Part shown: in pieces, positions 56,347 through 63,374 of the stretch
How positions within the stretch are numbered: position 1 is the first letter of the stretch
How the letters are laid out: each line of letters opens with the position of its first letter
From: Chrysogorgia sp. JL179-B06
Taxonomy: Eukaryota > Cnidaria > Anthozoa > Scleralcyonacea > Chrysogorgiidae
Length of the DNA stretch: 64,000 nt
Direction: 5' to 3'
Assembly: GCA_035772405.1 (NCBI GenBank)
Contig: JAYKKM010000209.1
Coordinates: 2,274,001 to 2,338,000, forward strand
Made by a program: the position numbers and the translations under genes
The notes under the pieces: model-generated
The model's input: the letters and a program-made list of their open reading frames with translations, nothing else
What the model was told of the DNA's origin: nothing
The model's database searches: none

Positions 56347-56517
56347 CTATAGTGTAGTAACTTTGTGGTTGAGTGTCTCCAACTCACATTTTATTGTTGC
56401 GATCTGTTTTAAAGCGTCTGATAGTAGTTGTTCCAACTTTTCTATCTGACTAGTTTGGAGTGTCGAGTCATGCTTTTTATTAAATTCAATAGCCATCTCC
56501 TTCAGAGTAGTACTCAT
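56347..56517 (-). CDS. 56-aa coiled-coil protein
   Basis: Leftward ORF from ATG 56,517 to TAG 56,347. It starts MSTTLKEMAIEFNKK and is dominated by heptad-like QIEKLEQLLSDALKQIATIK then ELETLNHKV, i.e. a short coiled coil. The ATG overlaps the TAA of the preceding 137-aa gene as TAATG. Role unknown; a small structural or adaptor protein is plausible. It may pair with the coiled coil of its upstream neighbour. Confidence 0.65.
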   Translation of the reverse strand: MSTTLKEMAIEFNKKHDSTLQTSQIEKLEQLLSDALKQIATIKCELETLNHKVTTL

Positions 56518-56930
56518 TATACTACTCTATATATTAGATAACCTAAAGGTATCCCAACAACTCCGACAAATACCATTTGATACTCTTTCATCTCATCTGA
56601 AGGTTTGTAATAGTCTGATAACTCAGGCTCTTTACTAAATGTCTTCCCATCATACTGTATAGTCAGTACTTTTCTTAGTTGATCCAAAGCGTGGTTCGTG
56701 TCGTTAATATCTGCGTTAGCATCTGACAACTGTTGCCTTAATTCCTGGATTTTGTCTCTCTGACGAATCTCGTTCTCGTAGAACTTTTCTTTCGCTTTTG
56801 TGAGACTCTCCAATGCTTTGTTGTGTCTCTTTATCTCTGTCTCGTAGCCTGTATGGTTTAGCTTGCTGAATATGAACCCTCCTGCGAATGCTATGGCGTT
56901 GAACAAACCACCTGCTATCACACTAGCCAT
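56517..56930 (-). CDS. Membrane-anchored coiled-coil protein, 137 aa
   Basis: Leftward ORF. The N-terminal hydrophobic segment (SVIAGGLFNAIAFAGGFIF, residues 3-21) could be a signal anchor. Residues about 28-95 form a long charged coiled coil (ESLTKAKEKFYENEIRQRDK, IQELRQQLSDANADINDTN). A C-terminal hydrophobic helix (MVFVGVVGIPLGYLIYRVV, about 119-137) is a second membrane segment. This hairpin-like topology with an internal coil fits a virion inner-membrane or tether protein, but no homologue is recognised. It starts 16 bp after the stop of the upstream 77-aa gene and ends in the TAATG overlap. Confidence 0.7.
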   Translation of the reverse strand: MASVIAGGLFNAIAFAGGFIFSKLNHTGYETEIKRHNKALESLTKAKEKFYENEIRQRDKIQELRQQLSDANADINDTNHALDQLRKVLTIQYDGKTFSKEPELSDYYKPSDEMKEYQMVFVGVVGIPLGYLIYRVV

Positions 56931-56946
56931 TATGTATTACGTTAGA

Positions 56947-57180
56947 TTACTTTGAGAACGGGTCAATAGGTAAGTATTTCTTGCTCTGCGCCCACTTAAC
57001 GAGTAGCGTTGAAACGCCTACAGCAGTCGCTAACTTGAGGGTACCCTTCACTGATTCAGGGGTACCCAACGGTTCTTTTAGTACTTTCTTTGATGCCATG
57101 GATACGGCTACGGCTCCAGCAGTCACAAGGGCTGCGTCGTATAGCTCGTTCATCAGTTCTTTTCTATCTATTGATGCCAT
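56947..57180 (-). CDS. Small hydrophobic protein, 77 aa
   Basis: Leftward ORF starting MASIDRKELMNELYDAA. Two hydrophobic stretches (ALVTAGAVAVSMASKKVL and LATAVGVSTLLVKWAQ) separated by a short polar loop suggest a membrane hairpin. Preceded by TATAATAT just before the ATG. No family recognised; one of four neighbouring small membrane or coiled-coil proteins, probably virion or assembly components. Confidence 0.65.
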   Translation of the reverse strand: MASIDRKELMNELYDAALVTAGAVAVSMASKKVLKEPLGTPESVKGTLKLATAVGVSTLLVKWAQSKKYLPIDPFSK

Positions 57181-57197
57181 ATATTATACAATATGTT

Positions 57198-57497
57198 TTA
57201 ATCGAGACTGTCGAGCTTGCGTGATGGTTTTATAACAACGGTCTTAGGCTCTTCGATCACTACTTGTTTGTCTTGCCTCATCGTATAGTACAGTGAGCTA
57301 GCGGCTATTACCACTCCTATAGTACCTATGATGTATCCATAGTTAAAACTATCGTCCTCACTTATCACTCTCTCTCTCATCTTCCTCTCTTTGGCTGCTT
57401 TAGATATAGCAGCCAAGCGTTTGCCTGCCTCTACTCTCTTAGGGTCTTTGGTCCTTGTTGTCGACGTTATAATAGGTACGGACTCACTGTCAGTCAT
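57198..57497 (-). CDS. Single-pass membrane protein, 99 aa
   Basis: Leftward ORF starting MTDSESVPIITSTTRTKD. A basic helix (EAGKRLAAISKAAKERKMRE) precedes a transmembrane segment (YGYIIGTIGVVIAASSLYYT, about 54-73), followed by a short tail rich in charged residues. Its start is preceded immediately by the TATAGTATATAG motif (57,498-57,510). Function unknown. Confidence 0.65.
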   Translation of the reverse strand: MTDSESVPIITSTTRTKDPKRVEAGKRLAAISKAAKERKMRERVISEDDSFNYGYIIGTIGVVIAASSLYYTMRQDKQVVIEEPKTVVIKPSRKLDSLD

Positions 57498-57511
57498 CTA
57501 TATACTATATG
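57498..57511 (-). promoter_or_regulatory. TATAGTATATAG motif abutting a start codon
   Basis: Leftward CATATAGTATATAG directly followed by ATG at 57,497; the clearest example of the recurrent provirus motif. Confidence 0.5.
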
Positions 57512-57522
57512 TGATATCTAGT

Positions 57523-57613
57523 CACAGATTATCTCACAGTCATCTCACAGATTATCTCACAGATTATCTCACAGATTATCTCACAGATTATCTCACAGAT
57601 TATCTCACAGATA
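57523..57613. repeat. 12-bp tandem repeat, about seven copies
   Basis: Unit CACAGATTATCT repeated head to tail, with one 11-bp variant (CACAGTCATCT). It lies between two leftward genes and overlaps the last codons of the BRO/VRR-NUC gene. Confidence 0.9.
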
Positions 57614-58426
57614 AAGTATTCGATGAAAGTATTTTTGGTGATTAGATAGTGTGGTTTCACTCTTGAATCTCCTATTGCAGTACTCACACAGGACTCTGGA
57701 GTCTATCATATATGTCTCTATGAAATGTATTATCTCATGTTGGTCTGAGGATAGTAACGTGTTGTACCCTTGTGATCTTAGTCTCCTTAATACCCTCAAC
57801 TGGTTATCCCTAATAACCCCATTACCTTTCGGTGTTTTGAACTCTATAGCAAAACCGTTGTATCTCTTATGTAGTTGCGGAACTATCAAATCTGGTTGTC
57901 CACCACTGTAACCCTTCTTCCATCCATCTATTCTTTTAGCAGATGTGTCTTGGTACTCGCCAAGTCCTGGGATGACTATTGTTGGATGGTACTCTCTAAT
58001 GTACTTCACAATGTCGTAGTGTAAGTCTGTCTCATTCATTATCGATAACTGGTTGCATTGTGTGTAAATACCTGTTTTTCTAATAGACGGTAGGACTTCT
58101 GAGAATACCCACTTTCTAAAAGTCTCTGCCGACTCTAGTTTAGACGAGAATATTAGTCTATATAGACCACTTTCATTTATTTGCCAAACTTGCCTATTCT
58201 GAATTTGTCTATTTTGACACTCGAAATCTCGGGTCCCAATTTGGGACCTGAGATTTTGAACCTTTCTTTTCTCATCATCTTTCACACGCTGTTGTATCGC
58301 TTTGGAAGGTCTTTTATATCCTAAGATTTCGGCTACCTCTTTTCCGTAGAACCAAATGTTATCTCCATCTTTTGTAGTAGTGACTGACGTGTCGTTATTT
58401 CTAAATATTTTAGTGATATTCATCAC
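57605..58426 (-). CDS. BRO-N / VRR-NUC / C2H2 fusion protein
   Basis: 273 residues, all in one frame. Residues 1-120: BRO N-terminal domain with IWFYGKEVAEILGYKRPSKA, then NESGLYRLIFSSKLESAETF and RKWVFSEVLPSIRKTG, a DNA-binding module common in large DNA viruses and phages. Residues 135-235: VRR-NUC-type nuclease with GGQPDLIVPQ (D179), AIEFKTPKGNG (E195-x-K197) and RDNQLRVLRRLRSQGY, i.e. the PD-(D/E)xK core. Residues 247-268: C2H2 finger CEYCNRRF ... LSNHQKYFH (C247, C250, H263, H268). A DNA-directed nuclease targeted by two binding domains is inferred; possible roles are resolution of replication intermediates or attack on other DNA. A start at the second Met is equally possible. Confidence 0.85.
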   Translation of the reverse strand: MMNITKIFRNNDTSVTTTKDGDNIWFYGKEVAEILGYKRPSKAIQQRVKDDEKRKVQNLRSQIGTRDFECQNRQIQNRQVWQINESGLYRLIFSSKLESAETFRKWVFSEVLPSIRKTGIYTQCNQLSIMNETDLHYDIVKYIREYHPTIVIPGLGEYQDTSAKRIDGWKKGYSGGQPDLIVPQLHKRYNGFAIEFKTPKGNGVIRDNQLRVLRRLRSQGYNTLLSSDQHEIIHFIETYMIDSRVLCEYCNRRFKSETTLSNHQKYFHRILYL

Positions 58427-58493
58427 CTATAATATACCACATGTTTTATTTTTGTGTTATAACAAACTCATAATTAGTAATAATTCTGAGCAC

Positions 58494-59063
58494 CTACTCT
58501 TGGAACTTGTCGACTGACACATCACTGGTTCTTACGTGTAGACCCGTGTTTAAAGGGAGGTCGGAATCGGACCCCCCTTGTGTCTCGTATACTTTGTTGT
58601 ACCTTTTCACCATTCCGTTGATTGGTGGGCATAAGTCAGTCACATTATCGTCCAACACTTTAACGTCTGAGAGGAACATTGACTCGTTGTAAGGAAGACC
58701 TCTAAGATACGATCTTAGTTGCGTCAGTATCTTTTTGTAGCTAGTGTGTGCAAACTTACAATGCTCCACTCTACTCGTCAGATTGGATTTAGCCAAGTAG
58801 CCTTGGATGACCACACCAGGACCACTAATACAAGCAATGATTAGAGGGTTAGCGGTTATCGATCCAGCTATAATCCCTACTGTTGTTAACCCTATGCTAG
58901 TCATGTTTAACGATAGTTTAATTTTCTTCAACCTTTTGTACTTCCATTTGTAACAGGCTTCTAGTTTGTGGTAGTACGCGTACAAGCGTTTGAGCTCTAG
59001 CACCTCTTCCTCTGACATATCCTTTGATATGTGATTGAAAACAACAACTGACTTCTTCCTCAT
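58494..59063 (-). CDS. Two-TM protein, SLATT-like layout
   Basis: 189 residues starting MRKKSVVVFNHIS. An N-terminal amphipathic region (SEEEVLELKRLYAYYHKLEA, CYKWKYKRLKKIK) leads into two adjacent hydrophobic segments (residues about 52-70 and 72-90: MTSIGLTTVGIIAGSIT, PLIIACISGPGVVIQGYL), then a helical region with CKFAHTSYKKILTQLRSYLR and a polar tail. A helix-TM-TM-helix layout resembles SLATT-type domains, which form membrane pores in some conflict systems, but this is layout only. Alternatively a virion membrane protein. The stop of the upstream 314-aa gene is 5 bp away. Confidence 0.7.
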   Translation of the reverse strand: MRKKSVVVFNHISKDMSEEEVLELKRLYAYYHKLEACYKWKYKRLKKIKLSLNMTSIGLTTVGIIAGSITANPLIIACISGPGVVIQGYLAKSNLTSRVEHCKFAHTSYKKILTQLRSYLRGLPYNESMFLSDVKVLDDNVTDLCPPINGMVKRYNKVYETQGGSDSDLPLNTGLHVRTSDVSVDKFQE

Positions 59064-59068
59064 ATATC

Positions 59069-60013
59069 TTAGCTCACATCATATTCCTTCATAATATCTC
59101 TACCAACTAATATTATATCTCGGTTTGTCATATAACCAGAGATGATTTTAATACCGTAAAACTCTATCAAAGATGGGTATTTGTAGGGTGCGATTAGCAA
59201 CTCTGGTCGATGTGTTCCAAATATAGTTCCATAAGGAGATCCTATCTCTCTGTAGTTAGCTATGAAGTCTGAGTCTGCTGACTTTATGTTGTTGACCCTA
59301 ACATGGGAGTTATCCATCTGCCAATGTATTGATATCATATGTGTCTCAGTGGTGTCGATGTTATTTGGGATTGTGCATGTGTACCCCTTTACTGGATCGC
59401 CACCACCATACGATAATTTGTCAGTCTTACCTCCTTTGTACCCTATGTATTTGTCATGCGATCCGTCGTCGTTTGACACAATAGTCTCCCAATCTGACGT
59501 AGATACCCTCTTGACTAACCTCACTACCACAAAAATGGATATATCACAGTATTGCATGTGTGGACAGTTAAAGTGCATCCCAACTTCAAATGGAAAAGGT
59601 GAGGATAGTACAGGGGATAGGAATCTACGACTATGGTTAGCACCAATAATAGGACCATGTGCTAAATCATTTTGTACTAACATGTCTCCAATGGCTTTCA
59701 CATTGTTTGTCCTACTGTGGAGTACCGCGCTTGCGGCGTGTATAGTGGTGTCAAAATCAAATATGACGTTATAGGACTGTGTTTTAAAGTATTGTGGTAA
59801 ATATACTAACTCTAATACTTTTTTACTGATAGCGTCCAAGTCATCGACTGGATCTGCTATGTTTTTGAGTGTTGATAGCGCCATATCTATGTCTCCAGAC
59901 ATCCTCCCACCGCTCACACTTAACTTAGGGTCACTGTCTAGATGTCTCTTCGCTCTTCTTAGTATTTTGTCACTCTCGTAGTCTCTGTCCTCAAACCCAT
60001 AGCTTAGACTCAT
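59069..60013 (-). CDS. Fibre-like protein with phage tail-fibre-type motif
   Basis: 314 residues from ATG 60,013 (MSLSYGFEDRD), chosen over an ATG five codons earlier because that one would overlap the upstream gene and TAACATAATG sits before this one. Residues 35-66 read GGRMSGDIDMALSTLKNIAD then PVDDLDAISKKVLE, the G-x-M-S-G-D-I-D-M ... N-I-x-D-P-x-D-D-x-D-A-x-x-K-K motif of phage and virus tail fibres. The C-terminal two thirds (about 70-314) are beta-rich in appearance, with FPFEVGMHFNCPHMQYCDI and YTCTIPNNIDTTETHMISIH, and might be a receptor-binding head. No recognised domain there. A virion surface fibre is the simplest reading. Confidence 0.7.
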   Translation of the reverse strand: MSLSYGFEDRDYESDKILRRAKRHLDSDPKLSVSGGRMSGDIDMALSTLKNIADPVDDLDAISKKVLELVYLPQYFKTQSYNVIFDFDTTIHAASAVLHSRTNNVKAIGDMLVQNDLAHGPIIGANHSRRFLSPVLSSPFPFEVGMHFNCPHMQYCDISIFVVVRLVKRVSTSDWETIVSNDDGSHDKYIGYKGGKTDKLSYGGGDPVKGYTCTIPNNIDTTETHMISIHWQMDNSHVRVNNIKSADSDFIANYREIGSPYGTIFGTHRPELLIAPYKYPSLIEFYGIKIISGYMTNRDIILVGRDIMKEYDVS

Positions 60014-60017
60014 TATG

Positions 60018-60641
60018 TTATAACACATATTTGCTCACTAAATAGCCAGACACAGCCGAAACCACTAGAATTAGCCCCAACTCTGTCGTGTTGTCACCTG
60101 GTGACGCCTTTGATACGTCCAGACGGTGTGTCACCTTCGGTTTGTCGAGTGTCTCCTGGTGTGTCACGTTTGGTGTCAGACGATGCGTCACCTTTGGTTT
60201 ATCGAGTGTCTCCAGATGCTCTCCACCTTCTTGGTGTACTTTCTTAACCTCCGTCGTTTCTGTGTAGTTTAACCCACTGTTTACTCCAAACTTCATACTC
60301 TGCGTGGCAGTCTTCAATAGGTTGTTGTACCCAGCGATTTTGTTCTTGAGGATTACAACATTACTCGGCATTAACCACGTAGACGGTGACAGTGCAAGGT
60401 TTTGGACAACGTTAGTGTCTTTAATCGACTTGTTCATGTTGAGAATCCACGTTGAAACGTCGTAGTTTACAACACTATCCTCCACCAACTTGCGGAACTC
60501 TTGTTGAGTCTCTAGACTGCCTGCAGAATCACCAACGACTGACACACGTGTCCTCGCTTGTGCACCAAGTGTGGAGTAAACAAAGGCTTCTATAGACTGG
60601 TTTAGGTATTGTCTCCCAATGTTTGTGAAACCATTCGACAT
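60018..60641 (-). CDS. Membrane-tailed protein with internal repeat, 207 aa
   Basis: Leftward ORF from ATG 60,641. Helical N-terminal part (NIGRQYLNQSIEAFVYSTLG, AQARTRVSVVGD). Residues 145-155 and 164-174 repeat TLDKPKVTHRL. A C-terminal transmembrane segment (LGLILVVSAVSGYLVSKYVL, 188-207) anchors it. The reading frame stays open for about 23 codons upstream of this ATG, without any ATG, back to a stop at 60,712-60,714, and the codons there look genuinely coding. That points to a link with the gene ending at 60,701, broken at the A-run described separately. Function unknown; a membrane-bound virion protein is plausible. Confidence 0.65.
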   Translation of the reverse strand: MSNGFTNIGRQYLNQSIEAFVYSTLGAQARTRVSVVGDSAGSLETQQEFRKLVEDSVVNYDVSTWILNMNKSIKDTNVVQNLALSPSTWLMPSNVVILKNKIAGYNNLLKTATQSMKFGVNSGLNYTETTEVKKVHQEGGEHLETLDKPKVTHRLTPNVTHQETLDKPKVTHRLDVSKASPGDNTTELGLILVVSAVSGYLVSKYVL

Positions 60642-60700
60642 TAGAGGAACGTATCGTTTGTAGTCGTTCTTAACGTCGTTAATCGTGAAGACTCTCTCAC

Positions 60701-61615
60701 CTAGTAATGCTTTTTAGGAATCTTGTCTGTCTTACCATACAATTCTCCAGCATCAAACTCTCTACTTATCGATCTCATGCTCTCACCACCTTCCATCCTT
60801 CTGAGAAGTCTTCTGATGGTAAAGTACAGATGGAACCTCATCACACTTGTGATAACAGGGTGGACTTCTTGCGAGGGTGATAAGTGTTGTAACGACACTC
60901 CACAACAGAAACTTGCACAATATGTTGCGAACACGACTCTATAGTAGCTCTCGTTGTCGTCCCACTTTGACTTTGTCTTTGAAGTGGTGATTTGTAATAT
61001 TGGTAGCTTTGAGAGAAAGTAGTTCTTTCGATTAACGAAGACTCTAAAGTTATTCACTGGGTAGTTCAACACGTTTTCCGTTGGATAGCCATCCCAAAGT
61101 CCCCAGTGGTTCTTGCGACCTTTTGATAATGGTTGGATAGTTCCACCAGATAGCCATATTTCTGGAAACTTGTCGTCGTGACCTTTTGGAGACTTGTTGT
61201 TGTGTAACCAAACCCACATACTCTTGTCGTTTTTGAAGGTATCACTAGTTATGTTAGTACTTATGATGTCGTTGTTTCTGAAATATATGTCAACACCATT
61301 AACCTCACCGTCTTGTGAGACAGTTGGATCGAACTCGAACTTGCTCAAAGTGATATGAGGGTACTTTTTGACTAGATTCAGCTTAGCCACGCGTACGGCG
61401 TTAGCTATCTCTTTCTGGTTAACTATTATTGGTTTGTTTATCGTTAGATACTTAGTATACTCCGGATTACTCTTAAACCTACTCGAGTCTACACTAACGT
61501 CACCAATATTAGTTTTCGTCACGAAGAATATATGCATATGCATATTGTCGTCAACGTCAAGAAAAAACCTATTCTTGTCAGCATAAGGATACTTTCTTTT
61601 GAAAGCATCCATCAT
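60701..61615 (-). CDS. Unassigned protein, 304 aa, possibly the 5' part of a larger gene
   Basis: Leftward ORF starting with two adjacent ATGs (61,615 and 61,612). The product has a mixed N-terminal half (FFLDVDDNMHMHIFFVTK, IFFVTKTNIGDVSVDSSRF, VNGVDIYFRNND) and a distinctive middle (DKSMWVWLHNNKSP, PEIWLSGGTIQPLSKGRKNH, WGLWDGYPTENVL), then YYRVVFATYCASFCCGV and a basic helix IRRLLRRMEGGESMRSI near the end. No family recognised. It ends at a TAG just after a run of five A in its coding strand; the next downstream gene continues in the -1 frame with coding-like sequence. It shares a 17-bp divergent promoter region with the rightward gene at 61,633. Confidence 0.6.
   Translation of the reverse strand: MMDAFKRKYPYADKNRFFLDVDDNMHMHIFFVTKTNIGDVSVDSSRFKSNPEYTKYLTINKPIIVNQKEIANAVRVAKLNLVKKYPHITLSKFEFDPTVSQDGEVNGVDIYFRNNDIISTNITSDTFKNDKSMWVWLHNNKSPKGHDDKFPEIWLSGGTIQPLSKGRKNHWGLWDGYPTENVLNYPVNNFRVFVNRKNYFLSKLPILQITTSKTKSKWDDNESYYRVVFATYCASFCCGVSLQHLSPSQEVHPVITSVMRFHLYFTIRRLLRRMEGGESMRSISREFDAGELYGKTDKIPKKHY
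60711..60715 (-). other. A-run at a candidate frameshift between two leftward genes
   Basis: The plus strand reads GCTTTTTAGG here (five T). The leftward frame of the 304-aa gene ends 10 bases later, while the -1 frame, closed just upstream of the run, is open downstream and leads into the 207-aa gene. The break may be a single-base loss, a sequencing error in a homopolymer, or programmed or transcriptional slippage. The heptamer is not a canonical X-XXY-YYZ site. Confidence 0.5.
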
Positions 61616-61632
61616 AACATACCGTACGTTAT
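61616..61632. promoter_or_regulatory. 17-bp divergent promoter region
   Basis: Only 17 bases (AACATACCGTACGTTAT) separate the start codons of a leftward and a rightward gene. The centre is palindromic (ACCGTACGTT), with TATG-like sequence on both sides. Confidence 0.5.
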
Positions 61633-62277
61633 ATGAGAGTGGTAGTATTGATTAGTGGTTCAACGAAAACTGTAGACCTACCAGAGTCAACTCTAGCAAC
61701 TAACTTAGACCCTCACTTACTAGTGAAGGAGGCAACCATCTTTTGGGATTACGTTAACGTAACCACAGATAACAACAAGATAACTTACGACAGTAGTGAC
61801 CACATTTTTAGTCCTGGGTACCACACCTTTAAAATGATCGCCGACGACTTGAAAGAGTTAGGAGACGTCAAGCTAGTAGCTAACAGATATGACTCGACGT
61901 GTACGATAACAACTGATCAACAAATAGAACTGTTTAAATTTGGACAACTTTTAGGGTTTGACGAAACCACTACAATAGCCACCACAAAAACCAGTCCCAA
62001 CGTTGTTAACGTTAACAGAGGACTGAAATACATACAAGTAACGTCTAGTATCGTGGACAGATCTAATAACATAGTTAATGGTAGCAAAAGTGATTGTATC
62101 GCAGTACTGCCAATAACTAGCACACAGACATTAAAGGGTTCTGTACAACATTTTGGTGTTGGGTCGAAAATCCCAATAAACAAAGGAGTCATCAACCAAC
62201 TAGAGTTCAAGATAACAGATCAGGACGATAACAGTATTAACGTTGGTGAGGTGCTGTTAGATTTACACATCATGTAG
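61633..62277 (+). CDS. Candidate minor capsid (penton-like) protein, 214 aa
   Basis: Rightward ORF starting MRVVVLISGSTKTVDLPEST. Predicted beta-rich throughout: KEATIFWDYVNVTTDNNKI, then FSPGYHTFKMIADDL, GLKYIQVTSSIVD, DCIAVLPITSTQTLKGSVQH and the C-terminal LEFKITDQDDNSINVGEVLL. The ending pattern F-x-I-T-D-x-D-x-N-x-I ... V-L-L-D-L-H-I resembles the final strands of minor-capsid/penton-type jelly-roll proteins of Polinton and virophage groups as I remember them. The size suits a single jelly roll. The next gene begins 5 bp downstream. If this is not a penton, it could be another structural protein; no catalytic motif is seen. Confidence 0.5.
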   Translation: MRVVVLISGSTKTVDLPESTLATNLDPHLLVKEATIFWDYVNVTTDNNKITYDSSDHIFSPGYHTFKMIADDLKELGDVKLVANRYDSTCTITTDQQIELFKFGQLLGFDETTTIATTKTSPNVVNVNRGLKYIQVTSSIVDRSNNIVNGSKSDCIAVLPITSTQTLKGSVQHFGVGSKIPINKGVINQLEFKITDQDDNSINVGEVLLDLHIM

Positions 62278-62282
62278 TGTAT
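62275..62282 (+). promoter_or_regulatory. TAGTGTAT motif abutting integrase start
   Basis: The stop TAG of the upstream gene is the first part of TAGTGTAT directly before ATG 62,283; a variant of the recurrent motif. Confidence 0.4.
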
Positions 62283-63368
62283 ATGGACACAGAGCAAGAA
62301 CTAAGAGATATTTACTACAACCCATCAACTGGTTACCAGTCTGCTGAGAGGCTGTACCAAAAGGCACAAGAAGACGGTCTAAACGTTAGTAGGGCAAAGA
62401 TAAAGGATTGGCTAAAATCTCAAGACACGTACACTAGGTACAAACCAGTTGTTAAGAAACACAAGTTTAGAAAAACATTTGTTGACTATCTGGGTGAGCA
62501 GATACAGATGGATTTGGTCGATATGGGTAAGTACAAGCACAAGAACAATGGGTACTACTGGATACTAACAGCCACTGAGATCCTTAGTAGGTATGCGTTT
62601 ACCATACCTGTCTACAGGAAAGACACAGAAAACATGACTAAGGCTGTCGCAAAGTTACTGGAGAAGGCTAAGGTTAGATTTGGTGGGTATCCAAAGCTGG
62701 TTCAGTTCGACGACGGTAAGGAATTCTACAACGTTGGTGTGAAGGATCTGTTGGATAAACATAACGTAAAGTACTTCAGCACGAACTCTGATAAAAAGGC
62801 AGCAGTCGTGGAACGGTTCAACAGAACACTCAAAACGTCTATGTGGAAGTACTTCTACAGTAAAGGAACGTACAAGTGGATAGACATTTTAGACCAACTC
62901 GTTGAGAATTACAACAATACCAAACACAGTACTATTCTAATGAAACCTAAAGACGTTAGTAAGAAAAACGAAAACGAAGTATGGACGACACTGTTTGGAC
63001 ATCATTTCGGTGACTACCCACTGCCAAAGTTCAAAGTAGGTGAGACTGTCAGGATATCAAAGTACAAGAGCATATTCGCAAAGGGGTACGAGGCTAACTT
63101 CACTGAGGAGCTATTCAAAGTGTCAAAGGTTGTGCGTGGTGACCCTACCGTGTACGAGATAGAGGACCATGAAGGGGAACCCATCACTGGTAAGTTTTAT
63201 GAGGAAGAGTTGTCGGCTGTCGATAAAAAAGACGACGTATATAAAGTCGAGAAGATAGTGAAGAGAAAGAAGGTGGGAGGTAAGAAAATGGTTTTGGTTA
63301 AGTGGCTTGGCTATGACAGTAAACACAACTCATGGATACCAGAGAGTGATATTCAAAACATTGAGTAG
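62283..63368 (+). CDS. int: Retroviral-type integrase with C-terminal chromodomain
   Basis: Inserts element DNA into the host genome. 361 residues from ATG 62,283; the open frame extends two codons upstream (GTG) but without ATG. N-terminal helical region (DIYYNPSTGYQSAERLYQKA). DDE core: QMDLVDMGKY (D77), VQFDDGKEFYN (D143) and AAVVERFNRTLK (E177), with GYYWILTATEILSRYAF between the first two. An SH3-like C-terminal region (FKVGETVRISKYKSIFAKGY, then WTTLFGHHFG upstream) is followed by a chromodomain at about 319-361 (YKVEKIVKRKKVGGKKMVLV, KWLGYDSKHNSWIPE). The chromodomain probably steers insertion to marked chromatin. All catalytic residues are present. It belongs with the polymerase as the defining gene pair. 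Confidence 0.93.
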   Translation: MDTEQELRDIYYNPSTGYQSAERLYQKAQEDGLNVSRAKIKDWLKSQDTYTRYKPVVKKHKFRKTFVDYLGEQIQMDLVDMGKYKHKNNGYYWILTATEILSRYAFTIPVYRKDTENMTKAVAKLLEKAKVRFGGYPKLVQFDDGKEFYNVGVKDLLDKHNVKYFSTNSDKKAAVVERFNRTLKTSMWKYFYSKGTYKWIDILDQLVENYNNTKHSTILMKPKDVSKKNENEVWTTLFGHHFGDYPLPKFKVGETVRISKYKSIFAKGYEANFTEELFKVSKVVRGDPTVYEIEDHEGEPITGKFYEEELSAVDKKDDVYKVEKIVKRKKVGGKKMVLVKWLGYDSKHNSWIPESDIQNIE

Positions 63369-63374
63369 TATATA
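63365..63374 (+). promoter_or_regulatory. GTAGTATATA motif abutting a start codon
   Basis: Directly precedes ATG 63,375 and overlaps the integrase stop TAG (63,366-63,368). Confidence 0.5.

Noticed and set aside
57523..57613. Short regularly spaced repeats as a CRISPR array
   Set aside because: Units are contiguous 12-mers with no unique spacers, in a eukaryotic provirus.
57391..57645. Plus-strand frame with repeated LTDY
   Set aside because: It is only the translation of the 12-bp tandem repeat and lies opposite two real leftward genes.
59262..59774. 170-codon rightward frame
   Set aside because: Antisense shadow of the fibre-like gene, which has the recognisable motif and tight spacing.
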